64,000 nt of DNA from JBCDBL01 sp039183635 (GTDB lineage: Bacteria > Pseudomonadota > Alphaproteobacteria > Caulobacterales > Parvularculaceae): assembly GCA_039183635.1 (NCBI GenBank), contig JBCDBL010000001.1, positions 57,531 through 121,530 on the forward strand. Direction: 5' to 3'. Positions within the stretch are counted from its first letter, which is position 1; each line of letters begins with the position of its first letter. Shown here piece by piece: positions 54,004 through 61,804 of the stretch. Position numbers and translations under genes: made by a program. The notes beneath the pieces were generated by a model that saw only the letters and a list, made by a program, of their open reading frames with translations, did not search any database and was not told the origin of the DNA.

Positions 54004-55031
54004 AACGCATATTGCTTCCAGCCGTCGGCATTTGTTTGTCGTTTTGCGCCGCGGTGACCGTCTTCGCCCAAACGCCAAAGGAAGAAGCCGAAGATCTGGC
54101 GCTTTCCCTGCGCGAGGGGATTCAGGACGGCGCCAAAGCAACCCCGACGCCGGATAGCGTGCCCGGGTTCATAACGGACTCGCCGTCAGAGACGTCTTAC
54201 TATGGATCGCCGTCGAGCATCGGGTCTGACGCCGGCGTCGCGGTGACGACCGAGCCAACCGCGCAAGCGCTGACCGACTCCATGGCGCTGCGCCCGGTCA
54301 TCCCGCCGTCGGATATTGCAACGGCCGCAGCGCCGGGTCTCGGAACCCAAGCGGGCGCGCCATCGACATTGCCGGACTTCACGGGAACCTACGGCGCCTG
54401 CACCTCGTCCCTGATCGCCGGCTCCGTCGTCGCAACCTGTGCGGACGACACCTACTGCATCTCTGGCAATTGCGAGACCGCATCGCGGGACGTCAACGAC
54501 GAACTGCCCGACGCTGCGTCCGGCTTGCAGATGATGAAGTCCCTGACGTCGGAGTTCGATGAAACGACGCTCACGGTCTTCGGCGGCGGCGATTACCGGT
54601 GCCGCACCGCTTTTGCCGGCGCCCTCAACTGTTGCGGCGATGAAGGCTTTATCTCCGACATTATCGGCTGCCCGACCGAAGCGCAGATTCTCAACACAAA
54701 GCTCGGCGAAGACCTTTGCACCTATGTCGGCAAATACTGCTCCAGACGCGTGCTCGGCGTCTGTCTGGGCAAGAAACGCACCTATTGCTGCTTTGAGTCC
54801 AAACTCTCCCGCATCGTCCAGACCCAAGGCCGCGCGCAGATCGGCAAAAGTTTCGGTTCGCCTGAGTCTCCCGACTGCGGCGGGTTCAGCATTGCAGAGT
54901 TTCAGTCCCTCGATTTCGGGGCGATGGACCTTTCCGACTATTACGCCGACGCCGTCGCCACGGTGAACCCGCCAAGCGAGGCCGACGCTATTCCTGGATT
55001 GGAGGCGCAGATCCGTGCGCATTATCCTTAA
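54000..55031 (+). CDS. traN: Type-F mating-pair protein TraN-like, short form
   Basis: A 343-residue Cys-rich secreted protein with a signal peptide ending near VFAQ. About 18 cysteines lie in the second half (YCISGNCE, LNCCGDEGF, GKYCSRRVLGVCLGKK, YCCFESKLSR), the conserved C-terminal TraN region. F TraN is about 600 residues, so the receptor-binding outer part is reduced here. It is the outer-membrane adhesin stabilising mating pairs. It overlaps trbC by ATGA. Confidence 0.85.
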   Translation: MKRILLPAVGICLSFCAAVTVFAQTPKEEAEDLALSLREGIQDGAKATPTPDSVPGFITDSPSETSYYGSPSSIGSDAGVAVTTEPTAQALTDSMALRPVIPPSDIATAAAPGLGTQAGAPSTLPDFTGTYGACTSSLIAGSVVATCADDTYCISGNCETASRDVNDELPDAASGLQMMKSLTSEFDETTLTVFGGGDYRCRTAFAGALNCCGDEGFISDIIGCPTEAQILNTKLGEDLCTYVGKYCSRRVLGVCLGKKRTYCCFESKLSRIVQTQGRAQIGKSFGSPESPDCGGFSIAEFQSLDFGAMDLSDYYADAVATVNPPSEADAIPGLEAQIRAHYP

Positions 55032-55803
55032 ACTCTACGCGATTATGTCGGTCTTCGCATCGGTCGCGCACGCGGACGCAAGCCTTGGGCGGCTCTATTG
55101 CGGCGATCGTGCACTCGGCGTCTACTTCTATTGCGAACGTCCCGATCCGTCAGCGGAAGAATTCGCAGCAGTCGGCGAAAGCGGCGCGTCAACTTTAAGC
55201 GCGACAAAACAAGCCGAACGCATCACGGCCGAAGTGAAGGAAGCCCGCGCCCTCGCGGTTTTAAAACCAACGCCACAAAACGTCTCCGCTTATATCCGTT
55301 TACAGAGGGAACAGCTTGACCGCGCCTCTTTGTTCACGGAAGTCTGGCAACGCGTGATCTGGGCGGAACCCGAGCTTGACTACACGCTGGAACGCCCCGT
55401 CGGCCAGCTCGCCAAGCGGGTCTGGCTCGCGGACCGCAATGTCGCCCGCCGCACCGCCGTTGAGGCCGCCGCCGGCCGTTACGGTCTTTTTTATTTCTAC
55501 TCCTCGACCTGTTCCGCCTGCCAGGCGTTTTCGCCGGTGTTGCGCGCCTTCGCCGACGCCCACGGGCTTGTGGTCCGAGCCGTCAGCGTCGACGGCGGCC
55601 CGGACGCGTATTTTCCGGACGCCGTTATTGATCGCGGTCAAATGGCGGAGATGGGCCTTGGCGCCGCGCCGACGCCCGCCGTCGCGCTGTTCGACGCGGA
55701 CACACGAGACGTCCTGCCCGTCGCCTTTGGCGTCGTTTCCGCCGCCGAGTTGGCGGACCGCATTTACCTACTCACCAGCGTGGAGCCCGGCGATGATCTT
55801 TAG
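55015..55803 (+). CDS. traF: Type-F conjugation protein TraF (thioredoxin-fold)
   Basis: A 262-residue periplasmic protein. From GTG at 55015 it has a signal peptide, an N-terminal helical part with LYCGDRALGVYFYCE, and a thioredoxin domain with CSAC at 166-169 and a cis-Pro-type APTPAVALFD. Many TraF proteins have lost the CxxC; this one keeps it, suggesting redox activity alongside DsbC. Overlaps traN by 17 bases and traH by 11. Confidence 0.87.
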   Translation: MRIILKLYAIMSVFASVAHADASLGRLYCGDRALGVYFYCERPDPSAEEFAAVGESGASTLSATKQAERITAEVKEARALAVLKPTPQNVSAYIRLQREQLDRASLFTEVWQRVIWAEPELDYTLERPVGQLAKRVWLADRNVARRTAVEAAAGRYGLFYFYSSTCSACQAFSPVLRAFADAHGLVVRAVSVDGGPDAYFPDAVIDRGQMAEMGLGAAPTPAVALFDADTRDVLPVAFGVVSAAELADRIYLLTSVEPGDDL

Positions 55804-57226
55804 AGACCTGACCTACTTTATATTAGGGGCGATTTTTATGGCGATGGCCATGGGGATCATGGGGCTGATGACGACGGTGAACGCCCAGGTGCAATCCAAA
55901 ATGGATGACTTCTGGAACGATCTCGGCGCCTCAGCGAATGTCACCGGCCCCACGGCCTTCGACGGACAGGCGGCGGGCTATTATGCCCTCGGCAACATCT
56001 TCTATCGCGCGCCGCAACGCACCACCCAACTCGCCACCCTCAATCTGCCGTCTTATTCGGCGGGCTGCGGCGGCATCGATTTCTTTGCAGGCTCCTTTTC
56101 TTTCGTGAATTCCGCGGAACTCGTCGCGCTCGGCAAAGCCATCGCCAACAACGCCGCCGGCTTTGTCTTTCAAGTCGCGCTTGAAACCATCACGCCGGTC
56201 ATCGCGGAAAAGATCTCTGAGCTGAACGACCTCGCCCAGAAGATTAATCAGGCGTCCATCAACTCCTGCGAAACGGCGCAGGCTCTCGTTGGCTCCGCCT
56301 GGCCGAAGACCGACCGCGCCTCGAAAGTCATCTGCGAACAGATCGGCGCATCGACCGGCGTTTTTTCCGACTACGCCGCTGCGCGCCATGGCTGCGGGTC
56401 GGAGGGCAATCGCACCGCGGTGCTGGCCGGCGCCAGCGGCCCGGAAGCCGATCTCATCCCGATCAATGTGAACCTCACCTGGAACGGGTTGATGGCCCAT
56501 CCGACCTTTGCGGCGGATACAGAGTTCGCGGAGTTTCTGATGACAATCTCCGGGACGCAAATCATGGTCTCGGGCGCCAGCGACTCTGACCCCGGAACCT
56601 ACCGGGTCCTGCCGGCCATGGTGATCGACGAAGGCGTCATCGCAACGCTGCTCGACGGCGGCGACCTTGAAATCCACCGATGCGACGAACCCGCAAAGTG
56701 TTTGAACCCGGCGGAGTTCGATCAGACCATCGCCATTGCAGCGAACAGGGCCCTCCGCCAGCGGGTCGAGGTCCTGCTCGACGACATGCTGACCAAGATC
56801 CGCACCGACGAAGCGTTGACAGCGGAAATGATCGATTTCCTGAACGTCGCGTCGATCCCTGTCTACAAAATGCTCAACGTCTATTCCGCGTATAACGGCG
56901 TCTTCGCCTCGTCGACGATCCCGCAATATGCCGAGATCATCGCCATCGATCTTGTTTACCTGCTGCTCGACGATGCGCTGGAACAGGTGGAACAAGCCGC
57001 CGCGCGCGTGCAAGCCGGCGAGGCCGACCTCCTTGATCAGTGGCGGGATAATCTGATCGACAGCCGCCGGGCCTTGCGCGAGCATCGCATGCAGTCGGCG
57101 GATCATCTCGACGTCGTGTTCGCGGCCGTTGAACGGGTGCAGCTCATCGAAAGCCTGCTTGCGAGCCGTCTCTCCGTCGACATGTCCGACAGTTTCGAAT
57201 TCTCAAAACGCCTCGACGTCTATTAG
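55793..57226 (+). CDS. traH: Type-F T4SS protein TraH
   Basis: A 477-residue periplasmic protein. A signal/TM segment is at about 8-30, and the middle carries GCGGIDFFAGSFSFVNSAEL, NNAAGFVFQVALETITPVI and INSCETAQAL, all TraH hallmarks. The C-terminal coiled-coil region is at about 395-470. It joins the TraF-TraU-TraW-TrbC complex for pilus extension. I set the start at 55793, where the hydrophobic segment begins. Confidence 0.92.
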   Translation: MIFRDLTYFILGAIFMAMAMGIMGLMTTVNAQVQSKMDDFWNDLGASANVTGPTAFDGQAAGYYALGNIFYRAPQRTTQLATLNLPSYSAGCGGIDFFAGSFSFVNSAELVALGKAIANNAAGFVFQVALETITPVIAEKISELNDLAQKINQASINSCETAQALVGSAWPKTDRASKVICEQIGASTGVFSDYAAARHGCGSEGNRTAVLAGASGPEADLIPINVNLTWNGLMAHPTFAADTEFAEFLMTISGTQIMVSGASDSDPGTYRVLPAMVIDEGVIATLLDGGDLEIHRCDEPAKCLNPAEFDQTIAIAANRALRQRVEVLLDDMLTKIRTDEALTAEMIDFLNVASIPVYKMLNVYSAYNGVFASSTIPQYAEIIAIDLVYLLLDDALEQVEQAAARVQAGEADLLDQWRDNLIDSRRALREHRMQSADHLDVVFAAVERVQLIESLLASRLSVDMSDSFEFSKRLDVY

Positions 57227-57234
57227 GAGCCGCC

Positions 57235-60048
57235 ATGGAGATATTCACCTATGGGGGCGGCGAGTTTATTGTCGATGTCTTGAACGCCGTCGCCGCCATG
57301 ACAGGCTCCGGCGGTCTTGATTCCATCATTCGCCTCGCCCTCACCATCGGGCTGATCTTTGTCATCGTCGCGGCGGTGTTTTCTCTATCTCTGCGCGAGA
57401 TGATGAAATGGTATCTCTCGATCCTGCTCATTCATCTGGTGCTGCTGGTCCCGACCACGAATGTGCAGGTGACGGATCGGTTCAACCCGACCTTGGCGCC
57501 GGCGAATGTCGCAAACGTACCCGTTGGGCTCGCCGCCTTTGCCATGGCGACCACCACGGCCGGTGACTGGCTGACCCGCACCACGGAAACCGTGTTCGGC
57601 CTCCCCGCCAATCTCGAATACACGCAGACGGGCTTTATTTTCGGCTCGCGTCTTTATGGCGCCGCGCCGGGTTTTAAAATCACCAATTCCGAGTTCGCCC
57701 GCAACATCAATGAATATGTGGACCAATGCGTCTTCTACGCCATTCTGCTCGGCCATCTCGATCTCGAAGACCTTAAAAAAGCCGACGACATCTGGACCTA
57801 TCTGACCGTCGACAACACCCCCTCGCCGGCCCGCACCTTTGAATATACGTCCGGCGGCGTCGGAACCATCGTCACCTGTCAGACCGGCGCAGCGCAGCTA
57901 TCGACGTTGTGGGCGGCCGAGGTCGACCGCGCCGCGGATATCTACGGCGCCCGGCTCATGTCCGATCTCGCGCCGGCCGCCGCGAAGGCGCAATTGTTGG
58001 CGTCCCTCCCCGTCGCCCATACCTTTCTGGTGGGCACGTCGAAAGCCGCCGGTGAAATTATCCAGCAGTCCATGATCATCAACGCTATTCAAGCGTGCCT
58101 CAACGACTTCTCCGGCGGCGCCGGCAGCACGTCCGCCATTGAAATCTACGCCCAGACCCGCGCCGACACCCAAACCGCCGGATCCCTCGAGGCCATCTCC
58201 CGACAAGCGCAAAAGTGGGTCCCGCTGCTGCGCATTGTCCTTGAGACATTATATTACGGCCTTTTCCCGGTTCTCTTTCCGGCCTTCCTCTTGCCCCAGC
58301 TCGGGCTCATGCTGATGCGGGGGTATTTCGCCGGCTTCCTGTACCTTCAATCCTGGGGGCCGATTTATGTGATCCTGCACCGGATCATGCTCGGCCAGGC
58401 CGAGGAAAAAACCCTCGCCGCCAGCTATATTCCGGGTCAGGACAATGCGCTCACCCTCGTCACCATGAACAGTATCGACGCGGCCAACAGCGACGTCTCC
58501 ATGCTGGCGGGGTATCTCATGATGCTGGTGCCTTTCATCGCGGCGGGCTTGACGCGCGGCGCCATGGCGGTCGGCTCCTTGTCGCAGACGATCCTGGAGC
58601 CGAGCATCAGGGCCGCATTGGAAGCCTCCCGGGAAGCGACGACCGGGTCAATCTCCATGGAGACGACCGATATCGGCACGCACCGGTTCAACCAGACCTT
58701 CGCGAATTCGTTCCAGACGTCCGGGTCGCTCGACACGGGCCGAATGAGCGAAGTCACCGCCGACGGCGGCATGATGACGATTACGCCGGGCGGCCGCGCC
58801 GTTTATGAAGGCCGCGGCGCGATCTCTTCGATGGGCACCAGCATCAACTATTCGACTTCGGTCGCCAACGCCCTCCAGGAACGCGCATCGTCGTCGCGCG
58901 AACAGGCGGAATCCTTTTCAGAACAATCCCGCGAAGCCTGGGGCCATGTGGTCCATGATCTCGCGGACGTGGCGCGCCAGGTCTCGGAAGGCCGCTCGGT
59001 GCAGGATGTGACGGGCGTCAGTCTCGATGATCGCACGACCGAGAGCATGTCGTCCCTTGTGTCCCATGCGGAGCGTTTCGCGAACCAAAACAATGTAGAC
59101 CGAAGTCTTGCAGTAAAGGCTTTCGCAGGCGTCGGCGCACAGGCCGAGTGGGGCTTGCCGGGCTTATCGAAGTTTATCCTGGGAGGGGATGCGCGGATAA
59201 CTGGTAAGGCAGGGATCGAAGGATCGGCCGTCACAACGGGAAATGAGCTCTACCAGCGCGCGCAGGACTATGTGCGAAACAATAATCTTCAAGGAGTTGC
59301 AGAGCAGGCCGCCGCCGGTTTCTTGCGATCGTCGCTTGATGAGTCAATTGGTGAGAATTCGCAATTCCGAAATGTGGTTTCAAACAACTACAATGACGCG
59401 AAGTCTTTCGAACGCGCGTCAACGGACTCCGTATCGGAGGCTGAACGGTATGAAACGGCAAGCGAAACTGTTGCGCGCGATGGCTACACGGCAAGCCAGA
59501 ATTGGGACCAATCGCTGATCGAATATATCGCGACGCAGACCAACGAAAACGGCATCCCGATCGGCATTGGCGGCGCGGCGTCCCTTGTCACTTCTCCCCA
59601 CACAAAAGATCAGCAGACCGTTTTGCGATGGACGAACGATTTTGTAGAAACCCGCATCGACGAAATCATGCAGAACGTGGCGCCGTCTTCTGACGGCCTG
59701 CATTCGCCTGTTGCGAGCGAGCCAGTATCCCTAAGCGAAACGGTCATACGCGACCATTTCGAAACCGGTCGCGAACGGCTGGGAATTGTGGCGCCGCAAC
59801 CGGACATTGAGGCGCGTGCGGATGACGTACGCACACGCCACCAAGAACAGTCGAATATCGTTGAATCTCAGCAATCAGAAAGGAGCGAGTCCGTCCAAGA
59901 TGGCCAGATGGTTGAGGTCGTCGCTGAGAAACGGATCAACGACGACTCCCTTGAGAGCGAGTATGAAAAGATTGCCGGAAAGAAAGAGGAAGAGTCGGCC
60001 GCGTCCCGATTTGAACGGCGGCGCCGCGCTCGCCATGGGAAACGTTAG
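57235..60048 (+). CDS. traG: Type-F mating-pair stabilisation/entry-exclusion protein TraG
   Basis: A 937-residue inner-membrane protein. TraG_N membrane segments lie at about 25-50, 57-75, 335-365 and 415-440. A long soluble C-terminal region follows (about 455-937), with a Ser/Glu-rich coiled-coil part and a basic tail RRRRARHGKR. In F, the N-part aids pilus assembly and the C-part defines exclusion specificity with TraS. GGAG lies before the ATG. From about residue 618 the DNA becomes GC-poorer than the rest of the operon. Its stop overlaps the convergent stop of the next gene. Confidence 0.9.
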   Translation: MEIFTYGGGEFIVDVLNAVAAMTGSGGLDSIIRLALTIGLIFVIVAAVFSLSLREMMKWYLSILLIHLVLLVPTTNVQVTDRFNPTLAPANVANVPVGLAAFAMATTTAGDWLTRTTETVFGLPANLEYTQTGFIFGSRLYGAAPGFKITNSEFARNINEYVDQCVFYAILLGHLDLEDLKKADDIWTYLTVDNTPSPARTFEYTSGGVGTIVTCQTGAAQLSTLWAAEVDRAADIYGARLMSDLAPAAAKAQLLASLPVAHTFLVGTSKAAGEIIQQSMIINAIQACLNDFSGGAGSTSAIEIYAQTRADTQTAGSLEAISRQAQKWVPLLRIVLETLYYGLFPVLFPAFLLPQLGLMLMRGYFAGFLYLQSWGPIYVILHRIMLGQAEEKTLAASYIPGQDNALTLVTMNSIDAANSDVSMLAGYLMMLVPFIAAGLTRGAMAVGSLSQTILEPSIRAALEASREATTGSISMETTDIGTHRFNQTFANSFQTSGSLDTGRMSEVTADGGMMTITPGGRAVYEGRGAISSMGTSINYSTSVANALQERASSSREQAESFSEQSREAWGHVVHDLADVARQVSEGRSVQDVTGVSLDDRTTESMSSLVSHAERFANQNNVDRSLAVKAFAGVGAQAEWGLPGLSKFILGGDARITGKAGIEGSAVTTGNELYQRAQDYVRNNNLQGVAEQAAAGFLRSSLDESIGENSQFRNVVSNNYNDAKSFERASTDSVSEAERYETASETVARDGYTASQNWDQSLIEYIATQTNENGIPIGIGGAASLVTSPHTKDQQTVLRWTNDFVETRIDEIMQNVAPSSDGLHSPVASEPVSLSETVIRDHFETGRERLGIVAPQPDIEARADDVRTRHQEQSNIVESQQSERSESVQDGQMVEVVAEKRINDDSLESEYEKIAGKKEEESAASRFERRRRARHGKR

Positions 60049-60365
60049 GGACGGGTCTTGCCCACTTTTTCTTCATAGGCATCGATGAACTTTCCGGACT
60101 TCCTATACGCATTCACCATAAGGTAGCCGAAGAATAGACCCGCGGCGCCTATAACCAAGCCGAAAAGGTGAAATGAAATGTCGGATTGTTTTACAAACAA
60201 GCTGATAGCAATGACAGGAAAACCAATGCCAAACAGTGCAGCGAAAAACAGAAACATCCACCGTCGATCTGACATCGTCTGAACGCTCATTTCCGCGGCT
60301 GTTTCCCGAAGAGCCTCATAGGCCGATTGGGATTTTGCATCATGATCCGTAGACATCTCACTCAT
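60045..60365 (-). CDS. Two-helix inner-membrane protein, candidate entry-exclusion factor
   Basis: A 106-residue protein with a polar N-terminus (about 1-33) and two TM helices (about 36-58, FLFFAALFGIGFPVIAISLF, and 67-88), then a charged tail. GGAGAG precedes the ATG. I recognise no family. It converges on traG with overlapping stops and shares the GC-poor composition of the traG 3' end. F TraS and SXT Eex are likewise small inner-membrane proteins next to traG, so an exclusion role is plausible but unproven; the opposite orientation is unusual. Confidence 0.6.
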   Translation of the reverse strand: MSEMSTDHDAKSQSAYEALRETAAEMSVQTMSDRRWMFLFFAALFGIGFPVIAISLFVKQSDISFHLFGLVIGAAGLFFGYLMVNAYRKSGKFIDAYEEKVGKTRP

Positions 60366-60389
60366 CGCATACTCTCCAATTTCTCGCCG

Positions 60390-60683
60390 TCAAACACCAA
60401 CCGCGTCGCGGGTGGGAATTAAATCCAGATCCGATCCGATGTCTTCCGCCGCCTTGCGCAGCTCATAATTCTTTTGCAGGTTCATCCAGAAGGCGGCCGA
60501 TGTGCCGAACCATTTGCCGAGTCTCAGCGCCGTGTCCGCCGTGATGTTTCGCCGTCCACGGATGATCTCGGACATCCGGTTTTCCGGGACGTTCAACCGG
60601 CGGGACAGTTCGGAGGCGCTGACCCCGAGCGCGTCCAGTTCTTCCTTCAAAATCTCTCCGGGATGGATCGGCGTTCTGCTCAT
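60390..60683 (-). CDS. higA: HigA-type antitoxin
   Basis: A 97-residue HTH antitoxin with the hallmark opening PIHPGEILKEELDALGVSAS, recognition segment RLNVPENRMSEIIRGRRNI, and WFGTSAAFWMNLQKNYELR. It neutralises HigB and represses the operon. It lies 13 bases downstream of higB in the reverse order (toxin first) typical of higBA. Confidence 0.93.
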   Translation of the reverse strand: MSRTPIHPGEILKEELDALGVSASELSRRLNVPENRMSEIIRGRRNITADTALRLGKWFGTSAAFWMNLQKNYELRKAAEDIGSDLDLIPTRDAVGV

Positions 60684-60696
60684 GGCGCTGCTCTGT

Positions 60697-60975
60697 CTAG
60701 TGATAGTCTACAATTTCAACGTTTTCCGGACCGTCATCGGCCCATTCAAAACAGATGCGCCATTGCTGATTGACGCGAATGCTGTGTTGGCCGTCCCTGT
60801 CGCCAGCCAAGGCCTCAAGCCGATTGCTCGGCAAAGCCGCCAGATCGCCAAGGCTTTCCGCCGCCTCAAGGATTTCAAGGCGCCGTTCCGCCTGACGGCT
60901 TAATCCCTGAAACGCCCGGACGAACTCGCCATTCGCAAAGGCCTCGGTTCGGCGATCCCGGTAGCTTTTTATCAT
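60697..60975 (-). CDS. higB: HigB-type mRNA-cleaving toxin
   Basis: A 92-residue RelE-superfamily toxin. MIKSYRDRRTEAFANG, LPSNRLEALAGDRDGQHSIR and QWRICFEWADDGPENVEIVDYH match HigB. It cuts mRNA at the ribosome and stabilises mobile elements by post-segregational killing. I chose the ATG at 60975; a frame up to 61002 exists but lies over the promoter. No ribosome-binding site is evident. Confidence 0.92.
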   Translation of the reverse strand: MIKSYRDRRTEAFANGEFVRAFQGLSRQAERRLEILEAAESLGDLAALPSNRLEALAGDRDGQHSIRVNQQWRICFEWADDGPENVEIVDYH

Positions 60976-61030
60976 CGGAATACATAGCCAGGCGAACGAC
61001 ACATGTCAAGCGCAATACGTCTGACGTATT
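60976..61030 (-). promoter_or_regulatory. higBA promoter with palindromic operator
   Basis: On the minus strand TTGACA (61009-61004), a 17-base spacer and TATGTA (60986-60981) form a near-consensus sigma70 promoter. The -10 ends only 5 bases before the higB ATG, which implies a leaderless or almost leaderless message. Just upstream of the -35 is a perfect 17-base palindrome, AATACGTCTGACGTATT (61014-61030), the likely HigA or HigBA operator. Confidence 0.75.
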
Positions 61031-61371
61031 ACATATATAAAGACCGCTCCCAGCGCGTTTTCCTGGCTTTAAACAGCAGCGGCGGAGCTTCGGCCTTTCC
61101 TTATGTCATCTATAGATTACCTTGTTTCGTAAGAAGGGCTCGGCGTTGCAATTCCATCAACCGCGCACCGACCATGATCGATTTCGCACGGGCCGGCGGC
61201 GCGCCGAGCCGTCATACTAAAACGAATTTCGGAGGAGCATCGTTCAAGGAGAATTCCGCGCAGTCCTTCAATGTCAGCGATATTCAAAAATGCGGCGCCG
61301 TTATTGCTGAAACAATTCCAACAGAGAGCGACGCCGCCAGATCGAGCGTAAAGAACGTACTTCATTCGCCT
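61031..61371. other. Interval between higBA promoter and XRE gene
   Basis: The plus-strand frame of the XRE gene is open through this stretch, but its residues show no family likeness and the relatives begin at the later ATG. No further signal was recognised; the XRE promoter should be here. Confidence 0.4.
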
Positions 61372-61797
61372 ATGAGTTCTGACACGCCTAAAAACCCCGT
61401 CGATGTCTACGTCGGAGGCCGCATCGCCGAGCTACGGCGCCGCAATAATCTCACCGCCCGCGACGTCGCCGGCAAGATCAACGCAGACCCGGAGGGCTTG
61501 CTGTCCATCGAGCGCGGCGACGCCTTCGCCGGGGCCGACACGCTTGCAGCGCTTGCGGAAGCCCTCGGCGCCGCCTCGCCGGTCCTGTTTTTCTATGGCG
61601 CGCCTTCGGAGTTCGCGCCGCCGCGTCCGCAATCGGACCCGAAATCCCCGAGGCCCATCGCATCAACCCCGGAGGTCACGGGACTGATCAAGGATCTCCT
61701 GAAGGTGGACGATCCCAAAATGATGAGCGCCATTCATTTGTTTCTCGCCTATCTTGCGCGCGAGAACAAACCGGGCGGACCGACAACACTGAATTAA
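61372..61797 (+). CDS. XRE-family regulator (NPVDxxVG type)
   Basis: A 141-residue regulator. NPVDVYVGGRIAELRRRNNL opens the HTH (about 8-65), with LTARDVAGKINADPEGLLSI following. The C-terminal helical module is TGLIKDLLKVDDPKMMSAIH. I chose the ATG at 61372 because the alphaproteobacterial relatives start a few residues before NPVD. It converges on the relaxase gene with a 7-base gap. It is a candidate regulator of transfer genes, related to the two XRE genes at 42-43 kb. Confidence 0.82.
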   Translation: MSSDTPKNPVDVYVGGRIAELRRRNNLTARDVAGKINADPEGLLSIERGDAFAGADTLAALAEALGAASPVLFFYGAPSEFAPPRPQSDPKSPRPIASTPEVTGLIKDLLKVDDPKMMSAIHLFLAYLARENKPGGPTTLN

Positions 61798-61804
61798 ACG
61801 CGTG

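Noticed and set aside
55931..57106. Minus-strand open frame of 391 codons opposite traH
   Set aside because: traH has clear family motifs on the plus strand; the antisense frame is Arg/Asp-rich noise of a GC-rich gene.
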